A stretch of 64,000 nucleotides of DNA from Sesamum alatum (lineage: Eukaryota; Streptophyta; Magnoliopsida; Lamiales; Pedaliaceae): the NCBI GenBank assembly GCA_034509735.1, contig JACGWO010000002.1:23421636-23485635 (forward strand). The letters run 5' to 3'. Shown here one piece after another: positions 21,957 through 34,090 of this stretch (positions are counted from its first letter, which is position 1; each line of letters opens with the position of its first letter). The position numbers and the translations under genes are program-made. Under the pieces are notes generated by a model that saw only the letters and a list, made by a program, of their open reading frames with translations, searched no databases and was not told the DNA's origin.

Positions 21957-23473
21957 ATGCCTACTATGACGGCTTCGTACTCAGCCTCAATGTTCGAGGC
22001 CTTAAATTCAAACCTCAAAGCGAATTCTAGCTCATCTCCCTCCGGGCTAGTCAGCACGATACCTGCTCTATTGCCGACATAGGTGGAGGAACCATCCAGG
22101 TGGAGTAACCATGTTCCTTCGTCTTCTTCAGCAGGTATGATTTCAGTTATGAAATCACCGAGGGCCTGGGCTTTTATAGCCATTCTAGGCTGGTAGGCAA
22201 TGTCATAGTCCCTGAGCTCAGTATCCCATTTCATCATCCTGCCAGATGTCTCAGCTTTCCCCAATGTAGTTCGCAAGGGGGTGTTAGTGCGCATAGTTAT
22301 AGAATGCGATAAAAAGTAGGGACGTAATTTTCTAGCAGTTGTTACCAAGGCAAATGCCAATTTTTTTACCTCCGGGTAGCTCTATTTAGCGCCATGTAAT
22401 ACCGTGCTGACGTAGTATATGGGCTTCTGCACCTCGTCCTCCTCTTTTATGAGTACTGAGCTCACAGCGTGCTGGCGTACTGCAAGGTATAAGTACAATG
22501 TCTCTCCGGGCGAGGATTTGGTGAGCAAAGGCAGCTCAAACAAGGTAGGCCCTGAGGTCGAGGAAGGCTTGCTAGCAAGCTTCATCCCATGTAAAGTCTT
22601 TGGCTTTCCTCGGAGCTTTGAAGAAGGGAAGGCTGCGCTCAGCAGAGCGGAATATGAACCTGCTGAGGGCAGTAATGCGGCCAACAATTTTTTGTACTTC
22701 ATTGAGGTTGGCAGGAGGTCTCATCTCCTGGATTGATCGTATTTTAACTAGGTTGACCGCAATGGTCTTCTCTGTCACCATGTATCCGAGGAATCGTCCA
22801 CTTCACACACTGAATGCACATTTGGCCGGGTTCAGTTTCATGTGATATTTTTTGAGGATGCTGAAGGTTTCAGCAAGGTCTGTGATGTGCTGGTCTGCCT
22901 ACCGGCTCTTCACCAGCATGTCGTCGACGTACACCTCCATATTGCGTTTGAGCTGTTCTCGAAACATGCGATCTACAAAGCGTTGTTAGAGTAGCACCTA
23001 CATTTTTTAGCCCAAAGGGCAGGACAATATAGCAATATGTTCCCCCTGATGTGATGAAGCTTACTCGCTTCTGGTCATTGAGGTTAAGCATAATCTAGTG
23101 GTAACCCTGCGAGGCATCCATTAGACTTAACAGTTCATGGCCAGAGGTGGAATCCACTAGTTAGTGTATACGAGGTAGGATAGAAATCCTTAGAACATGC
23201 CTTATTCACATCTCGGTAATTAACGCACATGCACCATTTGTTACTTGGTTTTGGGACAAGTACCACATTGGATAACCACTGGGGGAATTGAATGTCCTTG
23301 ATGTGCCCTGCATCAAGGAGCTTGCCTACCTCCTCCTGGATGACTTTGTCCTTCTCAGGACCAAAATACCTTTTCTTCTGCTTCACATGAGGGAAAGTTG
23401 GGTCTAAATTTAGGTTATGAACGGCAATGCTGGGGTCAATGCCCACTAGCTCCCGGCTGACCATGTGAGACAT
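21957..23473 (-). pseudogene. pol: gypsy G: reverse transcriptase and RNase H, broken
   Basis: Minus strand from 23473: KLLDAGHIKDIQFPQWLSNVV and CVNYRDVNKACSKD (RT fingers), then GYH-MLNLNDQKR and LPFGLKN, then YVDD at 22920-22931, GRITALSRFI, and the RT connection. RNase H follows at 22360-21957 with LHLDGSSTYVGNRAGIVL and EYEAVIVGI. Several frameshifts (near 23100, 22990, 22700, 22380) and stops. The RNase H gene is cut at 21957 by element E and continues at 7105. Confidence 0.88.
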
Positions 23474-23585
23474 CCACGTTTTCCTACAAAAAGGTGGTTA
23501 GTCACTCTTCTACATCGGGGCTCAGCTGGGAGCCAATCCGGGTGGTTTTGTCGGGCTCTCCAGGTATTAGCTAAATACTCAACAG

Positions 23586-24295
23586 CTACTCGGCGGGTTG
23601 AACTCGAGCAGGGACCTCATATCGTTGCTCGTCATGCTGCATAGATTTTCCTCCCTTCTCCCTATCGGGCCGGGGAGGATCTATCTCCATGTCCTTCTTG
23701 CTACCCCCTTTCACGGATTCGACATAACATTTTCGGGCAGTGTATTGGTCTCCAACGACTTCTCCTACTCCAGCTCCAGTTGGGAATTTCAGCTTCATGT
23801 GATACGTGTAGATAACAGCTTGGAAGGCGTCCAGAGCAGGACGTCCAAGGATGACGTTGTAAGCTGAAGGCATGTCTACTATAAGGAAGAGGATCATTTT
23901 GGTCTTCCGATTCGGTTTTACCCCTAAGGATAGGGGGAGCAGGATTTGACCCAAGGGATGGACAACCTCCCCTGCAAAGCCATACAACAAAGTGTCTACC
24001 GGCTCCAGCGGGATATGACCAAGCTCCATCTGTCGGTAAACCTTATAAAAGAGGATATCTACAGAGCTGCAAGAATCCACAAAAATACGTTGAACGTGTA
24101 GTTAGCAAGAGTGGCAAAAATAACAAGTGTGTCATTATGAGGCAAACAAACTCCCTGTACGTCAGCAGGTCCGAAGTGGATCATAGGATCCCCTATTGGT
24201 GATTTGTGGTCAAGTTCCATTACTGCTCTGGCAGCCCGGGCATGGGTAAGTTGGGATCTGCTGGAGTCCCCATCAGTAGGTCCTCCTGAAATCAT
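23586..24295 (-). pseudogene. pol: gypsy G: aspartic protease region
   Basis: The minus strand has FGPADVQGVCLPHNDTLV in one frame (24295-24059) and DSCSSVDILFYKVYRQM, LPLSLG, MPSAYNVILGRPALDAFQAV and YHMKLKFPT in the next (24080-23586). The catalytic triplet normally DSG is DSC here, a substitution at the third position. The overlap of the two frames shows a one-base change near 24070. The typical ILGRPALDAF loop is intact. Confidence 0.85.
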
Positions 24296-25932
24296 ATGAA
24301 TGACCCCCTTGGCAGGAGTATTCTCCGGGCTTTGTTCCTCAATCGGGAACTTACTCTTTCTATACTCCCTTCTAGGTGGATCAGCGACTTGCTCCTCATT
24401 ACTGTGGGAGCTGTGGGAGCTGCGGTAGCGGGAGCGTTCCTCCTTCTATTCACGACGTCGATCCTTGTCGACGTAGTCATTCAGGTAGTCGGCCTGGATG
24501 AGCCGCTCTATTTCCTGTCTCAGCTGTCGACACCTGTTAGTGTCGTGCCCATATTCCCTGTGGTACCTGCAAAAGTATTTGGATTTAGGCTGCTGACCCT
24601 CTGAGCACCTTTGGGCTACTGTAAGGCGGGATGGCGGTCTATGGCCATCAACATCCATGCTAGGCTGGTGATCAGTGGGGGTATAGTTCTCATTCCTCGG
24701 GGCGAGGGGGTTAAATCACCCCCGAGGTTCCCCTCTGCTTCGTCGGATGGAGGGGGGTTCTCCTTCTTTCTTTTGGTCCTTGCTGTCTCCCTTCCTGGCC
24801 AGCCGGGCATCCTCAAGGTTCATGTACTTCTCTGCACGAGCTAGTACTTCGTTGAAGTTAGCTGCGAATTTCTTCGCCAGGGACTCGAAGAGTGGTCCTA
24901 TTCCGAGTCCCTGAGTGAGTGTACTGATCTACCCCTCCTGGTGGGCAGTAGGGACTTCCAGGACAGCATTGTTGAAACATTGCACGTAGGCTCTTAGTGT
25001 CTCCTTTTCCTCCTACTTAACTCCGAAGAGGTTGATAGCCGATTTTTGATACTTCGTGCTGCTAGCAAACTGATGTAAGAAAAGGGAGTTAAATTCTGCA
25101 AAAGATCTAACTGATCCAGCTGGGAGCTGGTCGAACCATTGCTGAGTAGAATCGGTTAGTGTTGTAAGAAAAACACGGCATTTAATACCATCGGTATACC
25201 TGTGCAGCAGGGCTACATTTTTGAACTTAGGCATGTGCTCAGCCGGGTCAGTAGTGCCATTATAGGCGGGTAGATGGGAAGGTGCTCGGAAGTGAGCTGG
25301 AAGCTCCTCTGCCATGATTTCCTCATTGAAAGGAATGTCACGATCTGCCGGCAAAGTGCCTTTGGTTACCTGCTGGCAAAGCTCGACCATCTGCTTCCTG
25401 AGGGCCTGCCAAATTTCAGGAGGCTGAAAAGGAGCTGCCTCTTTGTTGGCGGAGCCAGTAGGGAGGGACCTGTCTTGCTGTTGTCCAGCAAGAGCCTGTT
25501 CATCCATCAGTTGACTTCCTGGAGTTCCTCCTCACTCCCGTTGGGAAGAGGGTCCTGCACCACTTGCTTGGGAGCCAGGGTAAGCCGAATGAATGGTCTC
25601 CAATATGAACTGACGGAGGTGCTCGTATAGGAGGTGATCCGAGACGGCAGGGGTAGCAATGGGGTTAGACACTAGGGCTGGAGGGTCCCCACCCGGGGCA
25701 GCAGTCGTATCAGCTGGTGTGGGGAGGGCTCCGGCTGGAGCAGGGAAAGTTCAGCTGGAGCTGGGCAATCGACAACTAGAACTGGGAGACCACCCGCTGG
25801 AGCGAGGTCACTAGCTGGAGTGGGGGCACTGGTGGCACCCCTTATCTATTCAGAAGGTAGGATGGCGAATCCTACTGCAGAACGGAGAGAAGCATCTCCC
25901 GAGAAAGATCCAACATTGTCAGAATCGGCCAT
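24296..25932 (-). pseudogene. gag: gypsy G gag, broken
   Basis: The start ATG at 25932 (MADSDNVGSFSGD) lies about 20 bases from the primer site. The best-preserved frame is 25507-25013: ELPAHFRAPSHLPAYNGTTDPAEHMPKF and WFDQLPAGSVRSFAEFNSLFLHQF, a Retrotrans_gag fold. Downstream at 24658-24446 is CRYHREYGHDTNRC followed by LRQEIERLI, the zinc-binding-like motif of Tat elements. Stops and frame changes occur near 25510, 25010, 24820 and 24480. Gly-, Pro- and Ala-rich N-terminal part at 25520-25920. Confidence 0.8.
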
Positions 25933-25954
25933 TTCTCACATTAGAGCTCAAGTG

Positions 25955-25973
25955 TTTCCCATAGACGGCGCCA
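25955..25973 (-). other. primer-binding site of gypsy G
   Basis: The minus strand reads TGGCGCCGTCTATGGGAAA, one base away from the LTR end. TGGCGCCGT is the usual plant gypsy primer-site start. Confidence 0.8.
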
Positions 25974-25974
25974 A

Positions 25975-26599
25975 TGATGCGTAGCGAGGTCCAGCAGCAC
26001 CACAAAATGTCGATGGATCTTCACGAAAGTCCCAAAATTGTAGAGGAGACTAACTTGAGAGTTTCAAAAATGCAAGATGTGAAGTTGTTCAAGTTGTCTG
26101 AATGACTGCATAGTGTGCTGCTTTTTTAGCTAGTGCTGAATGCGATTTTGGATGATTTTGGTTGAGTGTGACAGAACATTAGAAAGCCTGAAGAGTTGGC
26201 TTCTTATCCCAACAAACCACGCACGAATCTGAGTTGAATTGGTGAAGATAAATCCATTTAAGTTGACCTTGCCACATCTGCCATATTTTTCGGGAAGGTA
26301 GTTACTAGCTGAGAAACATCTGAATTCTGGCCAATCTACTGGGAATCTGGATGAGAATTTTTCGTATGACATGGCCCTAGGTGTTGGCTATCTATATGAT
26401 ATGGAATCCGAGCTCTTTGATGACTAGGCTTGCTGAACGAGCCTTTTCCGTGGACCTGCCAGATTAGTGTTTACAATTGAGCTTGGTGCATAAGAAATCT
26501 ACTGTTTAAGCTTGGTGGAACTGGCCTGCTGGGCTGCCCGGCCTGGAGGCCTATTCCTAGCTTTTGGACTAGCCTGGTGGACTTGAGGAGGCATCATCA
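25975..26599 (-). repeat. 5' LTR of gypsy G (625 bp)
   Basis: Begins TGATGCG and ends CATCATCA on the plus strand, so TG...CA termini in element orientation, directly adjoining the primer site. The 3' partner is outside the window. The five bases outside are AATAT. Confidence 0.75.
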
Positions 26600-27064
26600 A
26601 ATATATTAATAATCTTCATTAAATAACCTTCAATAGACTTCAGTCAGACCTTTTGGAAGTAGAAAAAAGTCCTCCTTTACTGGCAACTTACAGTAGCTCG
26701 TAGGCAGAAGGGACAAGAAAGTAAATACATTAAAATAACCTTCATTAACCACTAAATATTCTCAATATTTAGAATAATTTTTAAACACTAAATTAGAACA
26801 ATTTACAATTTACATACTAGAAATGTACAACAATATTACCAATATTTAAAACAATTTACAAACACTAAATCGGAATAATTTACAATTTAGAAAGTAGAAA
26901 TTTACAACAATATTCCCAAAATTTACAATAATTTACAAAATACTAAATTGGAACAATTTACAATTTACAAAGTAGAAATTTACAACAATATTCGCAATAT
27001 TACAAAAATTTACAACAAAACCTGAACAATTTACAATTTACAAAGTAGAAATTTACACCAATAC
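26600..27064. other. AT-rich degenerate tandem repeat, no gene
   Basis: Units of roughly 75-80 bases with AGTAGAAATTTACAACAATATT near 26890, 26968 and 27043 and a variant near 26816. Similar in texture to the AT array of the CACTA elements, but no firm assignment. Confidence 0.45.
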
Positions 27065-28131
27065 ATGTGCTCGGCAGAAATTGTGACTTGCTGATCTTAA
27101 TTCTGATTTCCAGCAATATGAAAAGATATTTTTTTCCTTTTGTAATTAGCCCTAAAGGTTTGGTAAGGAACGAAATAGAGAAGAAAAAAGAGTTTTATGG
27201 TAGGTAGAATCCTTTTCCGTTTCTACCTTAGTTAGAATTTATTATAAAAGGAGGAGAAGAGAGACAGAAGGGATCATTCAATTTTCAACAGAAAAACGCG
27301 GAGATTCACGTGTGGGAGCAAAGGAAGAAGACGGCGAGCAAGTGGAAAAGTTGATCAAGCACCGGAATAACAACTGTTCTAGCCCGATTTTCTACTCCAT
27401 GAGTTTTTCTACACCTTTCTTTTTAGTTTCAGTTCTAGTTAGTATGAACTAATTTATTTTGGAAAACCCAATTGATACAATGTTTTGAGTATTTTTTTCG
27501 GATTAATCTACTTCGTTATTTTCACATGCCCATGAATTATTATGCTTGTTGTTATTATTTAAGGACATGATCACCTCTTAGATTTAATTAATTGTGTTGA
27601 TGAATCAGGAGGGAATGCGGCATAGTGGATATTTATTGTATGGATTGTATGATATGTAGGCATACATAGGCATGATCCATCTGATTACATAGGATTTTCA
27701 CAGATCCAATGCATTATTGTCACGAGTTTTAGAAAGGAGGAATCTACTAATTCCTTGATAATAATAGATTTGGTATAACTCGGAAGAGTATGTTAGATTA
27801 AATTAGGAAAAACCTCAGTATGTGAAAATACTTGTTTGTTAGATTAATCGTTAATGTTGCATTCATTGTATCGATTAGGTGGACCTATAGCCTTAGCATC
27901 TCTTCTATATCTGCATTTTCACCAACGTCTCAATCTGCTGTAATTGCTTTTAGTAATTTCTCGTAGTAATCGTAAATCATCACAAACTTTTGGTCATCCA
28001 AAGAATTAGGAGTTAGTGATAGTTTTGGTAATTATTTTGTTAATCCTCGTGGGATCGATATATTTTATACTACTTGATAGCTAGTGCACTTGCTAGTAGC
28101 ATATACGCAATTTTGCAATCACTCGCCATCA
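27065..28131 (+). repeat. gypsy-type LTR remnant, probably solo
   Basis: The right part has the typical end of a plant gypsy LTR: AATCCTCGTGGGATCGATA, a stretch with ACTTGATAGCTAGTGCACTTGC and a TCGCCATCA end at 28131. No primer site follows, so it is a solo LTR or fragment. TATAAAAGGAGG at about 27243 could be its TATA box, followed by a purine-rich leader. The left border is uncertain. Confidence 0.55.
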
Positions 28132-28384
28132 AATCCTTCAAGGCCTTGATACTAAATTTCAAGGTGCCGTGTAGTTTGCTCCACAAATCCGAAGGAGATT
28201 ACATATCCACATTTAAGAACAAGTTTCAAGCCCTTGGATTGAAATTCGGAGAGAAGAATCAGAGGATTACATCTAAATTAGAGATTGTATCTACTTTTCT
28301 TTTTAAATCAATAAAATATTTGTTCATATCTTTTCTTGTCTCGTAATTATTTTTGCAGCCATAAAATTTTGTGTGATCAAATAT
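28132..28384. other. unrecognised stretch between LTR remnant and CACTA-like remnant
   Basis: A plus-strand open frame from 28074 runs through it to 28346 but begins in the LTR, so the start is not convincing. It could be a captured gene fragment; the peptide (FKVPCSLLHKSEGDYIS) was not recognised. Confidence 0.3.
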
Positions 28385-29794
28385 AAATATTTATTATAAA
28401 ATATATTACATTAATTAAGTGGTGTAAATTCTTAAAATGTGAGATGAAGCCAACAATTTTTCTAAAATGTGTACTAAAGTCAACAATTTTTCTAAATCTT
28501 CCTAATTTGTCTAACCTGACATAATTTAAACAATAATATGAACTGATTCATAATTTCAGAAATTTCAACATTTACAAAATAATTTCTGAAATTACACAAT
28601 TATTTTCAGAAAAATACAAATTTTCATAGAATATATATTTTCAGAAATTATTATTTTCAGAAAAAATAATGGAAAACAGTTTTTATGATCAAAATATTAA
28701 AAAAAAAATAGCAATAGATAATATCCATATTAACAATTTTAAACCTAAATAATTGCAGAAAAACCAAAATAATTACAAGAAAAAAAAACTCAAACTGTTT
28801 TTAATAATTTTCTGGTTATTATTAGTTACAAAAAAAATATTAAAAAATATTTTTTTTACTCACAAATGAAACAGAAAATGAAAGAAAAATTCTGAAATTT
28901 CTGAAAAAGTAAAAATAGATTGTCAGAAATTTCAAAAATAGATTTTTCAGAAATTTCAAAATGTGCAATTTCTTTTCAGAAATTACAAAAGTTTACAGAC
29001 AAAAAGTCGTATTAGGAAACAGAAAAAATAGATAAAAGAAACAGGAAAATAAAATAAACTTACCAAAAAAAATTATTTAATATCTAGTTACAACATTTCA
29101 TAAAAATTCCAAACTTACACTGAAAAATTTACAGACAATATTTAAACAAAACTTTCCAACATTTCATAAACTTACACACAAATATTTCGATATTCTTTAA
29201 ACAGAAATTTACTACAAGTTGAACAACAAATATTTAAGAAAAAATTTGCAGAAACAAAAATAAACTAGAGCAGGAAAATGTCCAGAATTTTCAGCAACAA
29301 TAATTTACAAAAATTTAAGAAAATTCAGCAACAATATTTCCAATAATTTCATCAACCTGTCTGGGGGAGGGGAACGGCTTGCTAAAGAACTTCGGTGGTG
29401 GGGATGCCTCGTCCTCGTCAGGCAACGAACAGTGGGGAGGTGAAGTGGGTTTCAGGCGATGGCAGTGGCGGGTGATGGGAGGAGGGGGTGGAATTACAAA
29501 GAGAGAGAGAGAGAGAGAGAAAGTATGAGAGGCATACAAGATACAGGCGACGGCGGCAGGAGGAGGGGAAGGGGCGATGGCGGGCAATTGGGGGGGGGGG
29601 GGGGGATTACAGAGAAAGAGAGAGTTGGGAGAGGAAGAGTGGGAAAAAAATCTACTAAGTATCGTATATATATTAAAATTTTAGAACGGCCGCCATTTCA
29701 AAATGTAATACAGAGGCCGTTCCTAATTGAAAAAAACCACGTCGTTTTCTCCCTAGGATGACACTATTTTTTAAAATAAAAACGACATCGTTTT
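28385..29794 (-). mobile_element. CACTA-related remnant
   Basis: An AT-rich array with TTTCAGAAATT units (28500-29310) is followed by a GC-rich Pro frame on the minus strand (29587-29315), a (GA)n tract (about 29500-29521), a run of 16 G (29590-29605) and then GGCCGTTCCTAATT and AAAACGACATCGTTTT. Order and motifs parallel 14520-15680 of the CACTA element. It is cut at 29795 by the C LTR. Confidence 0.55.
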
Positions 29795-31446
29795 TGTTAG
29801 AATATGTGACCAAAAAGCCAATAGGTTTGGCGTTTTGTAACCTATTTGACAACTTAATGTAATGTAATATTATGTAATGAATAAAATGAGTATTCGTTAC
29901 CATTGGTACCTTCTTTATTGTGTTCATTTTCCATATGCTAAAATGGTATTTTACCTATATCGCAACAAAGCCCACATACCACAATTAACAACTCATGCAG
30001 TTGGGCCACGCATTAGATGGTGGTCATGAAACCATCTGATAAACGTTGGGTCTGAAACGTTCCAAGTCGAGGACCTCGAGACAGGGCATCGAGAGTGCTA
30101 TAGAGACTTGCACCAAGAGTAGTGTTCATTGGATGAGTGTTGTGTTTCATCGGCCACAGGCGTGGGACGCCTACACGATCTTGGTGGGTTGGTCGACTGA
30201 GGTCGAGCCGACTGAACTGACTCGCGGGGATCATCATATGGAAGCCTTGGAGGCTTGGTCTTTATGATTGGATTTCTCCGGTTCCAATAGTACGGTAGTA
30301 GTCCTCAGACATGAGGAACCATGGCAGTCACATACACAGGATGGTTGTATTTTGGATCTGGCGAGAGGTGATCATTCTGTACGATGATCATTATAAGCCT
30401 TGTCCAGTGCAGTCAGAATGTGTAGCATGGATGGTGGGTTTCAAGAAGAGGATCCATCCCCTGTCAGTATGTGACAGAGGTATCTCCTATGCACTCGGAG
30501 ACACGTTCATGCTTCTTAAACCTATGGCCACAGTGGTTGGTTGAACAGGAATTGACTTCCTGTGTCGATGCAATGAAGCATGCGTAGTCTCGAGTATTAA
30601 GCATAGTTGCCTAGTCAAGGATCGGAACCGACGCCTAATTCCATACCCTAGACTAAGGCCGGGAGATGGTAGACGGAAGGACCCTACCCGTACGGAATCG
30701 GCCGCCTAAATGTTCACCCCAACATTCACCTAGTCTCTAGTGCCATGAACCATTGCTAGACGACCACCCATAGTAACGGGCCCTTGTTGGACACGGGCCC
30801 AAATCTAGCTGAGGGTGAACCTAAAGGGTCAAACACAAATCACCGAGAAGGTGGAGAAATTGACTTGGAGTCAATTTCAGAGGATGATTAAGTAATTTGA
30901 TTACTAGGGAATGTCCATTGGATGGATGGGCTGATATTGTATCGGGCCCTAGTTCAATCGGTAAATGGAATTTATCGGTTAATGTAGAGAATCGAAAGAT
31001 TGGATCTTTTAATTGGATTACAAGGTCAATGGGAATTATTTAAGTGGACCTTGAATTAAATGGAATTTAATTTTTGGTTCGTTGTAATTGGATTACAGTG
31101 AAACCCGATCCGTTAAATTTTGGCCCAAGAAGTGTGTTAATTCCACTTTTGGAAAAGGAAGAAGTTGGACTTCTTCCCTAATGTGGTATGGCCGAAAATT
31201 ACCACTTTGGAAAGGGTAAAAATTAGCCATACATAGCCTTGATGTGTTGACTTGTCTCTTTTTGGTAAGGGACAAATCAATTCCAATCAAGCCTCTCTCT
31301 TTTGGTATGATTAAATCATACCTTAAGAGATGGTAAGCTTGATTGATGAATTAGTGGGATTGATTGGGATGTATCTAGATACCCTATGATGAACCTAGAC
31401 ACATTCCAATAATCACATTAATTTTGTATATATATGAGTATACACA
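29795..31446 (+). repeat. C 5' LTR, left piece
   Basis: Starts TGTTAGAATATGTGACC. Matches 57082 onward in order. A perfect 10-bp inverted repeat GAAATTGACT/AGTCAATTTC lies at 30856-30878. It is interrupted at 31447 by element B and continues at 52621. Confidence 0.9.
30856..30878. promoter_or_regulatory. TTGACT palindrome in C-type LTR
   Basis: GAAATTGACT, spacer TGG, AGTCAATTTC: perfect 10-bp arms with a W-box core on both strands. The same element at 4868-4890 has GAGATCGACT/AGTCAATCTC and at 58145-58167 GAAATTGACT/AGTCAATCTC. Confidence 0.45.
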
Positions 31447-33382
31447 TGTTAGAATAGGTGACCATGTAGCCAATCTTGGCAGGCAAAATGTAACCTATGT
31501 CTAGACAATTTCAGGAATTTGATGAATTATTAATGAATAAAGAAGTGAAATTCATTTGGCATTACTTTGTTTGTGTTCACTTTATCCGCATTACGTATTT
31601 GTTCACTACGCAAACAAAGCCCACGGACTGAAAATGTATTTCGGGGACTGGGACTACGCTTGGAGGTAGGTCTATGAAATCAGTCCCGTCGAATCAGTCC
31701 GGAAATCTCCAAGTCAAGGAATCTCGAAAATGGGTACCGAGATTCCCCTTGAGACTTGCACTAAGCATCTGCTGTCGTATTTCATCGACGGGTGACGAAG
31801 GTCGTCTAAGCAGTGTTAGTGGGTTAGCCTGCTAGGGAGTAGCTGACTGAGGTGACTCGCGGGAACCGTCTTACGGAGGACCTTGAGTAGGGTCGGCTAG
31901 GTATGACGTGTGTTCCCGGTTCCAACAGTACAGGTCAAGTCCTTTGACTTGAGGAACTGTTGAGTTTAGCTATATGTCAGGACTGTATCTTAGATATGGT
32001 GAGAGATTGCCAAGAAACACTTGAGTAGTCATAAGCCATGTCTAGTGCAACTCCGGTGTACAGAGTGACAGTAGTTTCCAAGAAAGGATCTGTCTCCTGT
32101 CAAAAGGCATTGACAGTTGAGTCTCACATATGCTGTGTGTCCTGTCCCTAAAATCTGTGGCCACAGTAACTGAACAGAAGGGAAGGTTTCCCTTGCGGCG
32201 TTTAGTAAGGACAGACCGACACTTAGGTCCAAAATGGGTACCTGTATTTTCCGAGCCCTAGACCCTAAGTGGTGAGACCGAAGATAGAAGGACAAGTGTA
32301 CTGTTACAGCCTAAATATTCATCTCCGAATATTCACTTAGTCTCTAGTGCCATGGACCGTTGCTAGATGGCCACCCATGGTAACGGGCGGATTCTAGGAA
32401 TCCGACCAAAAGAGTCATACACAATCCGCACACATTAAGTATTTAATTTAGAATTAAATATTGGAGAAATCGAATGATTAAATTGGATTTAATCGATTCC
32501 TTAATTTTCATGAAGAGAATTAATTTCTTTTATTAGATAAAAGGGATTAATATAATGAATTAGATTTATTAGAAAATTAATTTAATAGGCCTAGAATAAA
32601 TATTTAATTTATTATATATATTTATTGCCCTTTGGAATATTTAAATAGGTTTTAAATATTTCATTAATTTAAATTAGTGGTTGAGATTAAAAGGAGAGAT
32701 GGATGGCTAGGATTAATTTGACTAGGTCAAATTACTACTTTGATTAGGACTTTAACTAGATCAAAATCCTAGTCAAATTAGTCTTCTAGAGTTGGAGTTT
32801 GAAGGGGATTAAACTCCTCCTCTATAAATAGTCCTAGCCCCTCACCATAAGAGAGATGATGAAACTCCAACACACACTCTCTCTCGGCTCTCCCTCTCTC
32901 GTCCGCCTCTCTCTCTCTCTCTCTCTCCCAAGTTTGTTCTTTTGTGTTAACAATTGAACAAAAAGGATGATTAATCCCGTTAATTAATAACGTGTGATTG
33001 ATCCGTCCTCCTATATACTTGTTCGTTCGCTAGCACGACGTGCAAGATACATGGGCGGATTGCGTGTCACAATTTGGAGAATCTCACATACGAGATTTGG
33101 TGCAAATCGGGGAACAACGCGAGTACCGGTTAGAAGACGAAAACGACAAATCGGTAATTCACTTTTACGTTTTTGTCTCTTCTTTTATTTTAAATCCTAT
33201 GGCCTCCATGATTGTTTGTATGCTTATAATTCATGAGATACACCGAACACCCGGGAATTTCAAGGGTACACCCCTTGAACGTGTTCTTTATTTTACGTAA
33301 AAGCATGTTTAAATTTTGTTATTTAATTTTATACCGCGCTTCCGCATTCGTGCTATTTCCCGGGACGATCCACAATCTTTCA
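31447..33382 (+). repeat. 5' LTR of B
   Basis: TGTTAGAATAGGTGACC to CACAATCTTTCA, 1936 bp, near identical by eye to 50649-52620. A W-box cluster (32712-32775) lies before CTATAAATA near 32820. A gap of about 25 bases near 32404 distinguishes it from the 3' LTR. Confidence 0.92.
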
Positions 33383-33383
33383 G

Positions 33384-33402
33384 TGGTATTAGAGCCCGGT
33401 TC
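33384..33402 (+). other. primer-binding site of B
   Basis: TGGTATTAGAGCCCGGTTC, one base after the LTR. TGGTATCAGAGC is the complement of the 3' end of plant initiator tRNA-Met. Confidence 0.85.
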
Positions 33403-33589
33403 GGTGTATAGGCCTAGGGTTTTACGTGCGTTTTAAGCATGAAAATGTGTTATGGCATGTTTTAATTAATTCTTGATTTTATTATTATTAAAGCATGTCG
33501 TTTTTCTTGCTTTTAAATTCGTATGATTTTTGTTATTGTTGAATTTTCTATTTTTGTTGGAAAACGGGAGGGTGAAAGTCGAACAAAAC

Positions 33590-34090
33590 GGAGAAACGCA
33601 GCACGCGGCCTGCCGGAGGCTGGCCGCTCCAGCAGGCCGCGTGCGGCCGTGCGCACAGGCGAGGCAGAGACGCACGCAGGCAGAGGAGCCTGCGCGCGGC
33701 CGTCTGCGCCAGGCGCGCATGGTGTGCGCAGTCAGCCTGCCGGGTGGCGCGGCCGGGCGACAGGCAGGCGGCTGGCTGGGTGCGCGCGTAAACGGGCATG
33801 GAAGCCCGCGCGCGAGCGCGCGCACGCAGACGGAGGAGGCTGCGCGCGCGCGCACGCACGGCTGGCGGCCGCGTGCTGAAGGGTCGCGCGCGCGCCTGCA
33901 CGACTGGCGGCCGGCAGACTGGCGCGCGCGAGCAAGGGAGCCTGCGCGCGCGGCCGTGCAGCCTGCTGCCGACTGGGCGCGCGCGCACGTAGGCAGGGGC
34001 TTGCGCGCGCGCAGGGGCAGCAGGTTGGGCCTGCTGTCCTGCGCGCGTCGGCTGGCTACTGCTGCCGGTGGCGGCACCCGACTGCCGTTG
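33590..34090. repeat. GC-rich leader tract of B
   Basis: About 500 bases of extreme GC content (runs of GCGCGC, GGCCG, CCTGC and GCAGGC) in otherwise AT-rich DNA. Long frames occur in several phases on both strands because stop codons are rare; I do not call any of them a gene. A2, C and D have a shorter tract at the same place. Confidence 0.75.

Larger units (their letters stand above)
6053..26599 (-). mobile_element. Tat-like Ty3/gypsy element G, interrupted
   Basis: Remains of one gypsy retrotransposon read right to left: 5' LTR 25975-26599, primer site, gag, protease, RT, RNase H (21957-22360), then element E inserted at 7106-21956, then RNase H end and integrase (6053-7105). The RNase H reading continues across the E insertion. 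The integrase C-terminus and 3' LTR lie to the left, beyond C1. The gag with a CxxxHxxxxHxxxxC-like knuckle, the ILGRPALDAF protease and the order RT-RNase H-integrase fit the Tat branch; the exact branch is inferred. Confidence 0.85.

Noticed and set aside
27065..28131. Host gene promoter and 5' region upstream of the frame at 28074
   Set aside because: The GTGGGATCGATA and TCGCCATCA end looks like a gypsy LTR; the frame has no credible start or domain.
29459..29761. Plus-strand Arg/Glu/Gly-rich frame of 100 codons
   Set aside because: Made of (GA)n and poly-G repeats.
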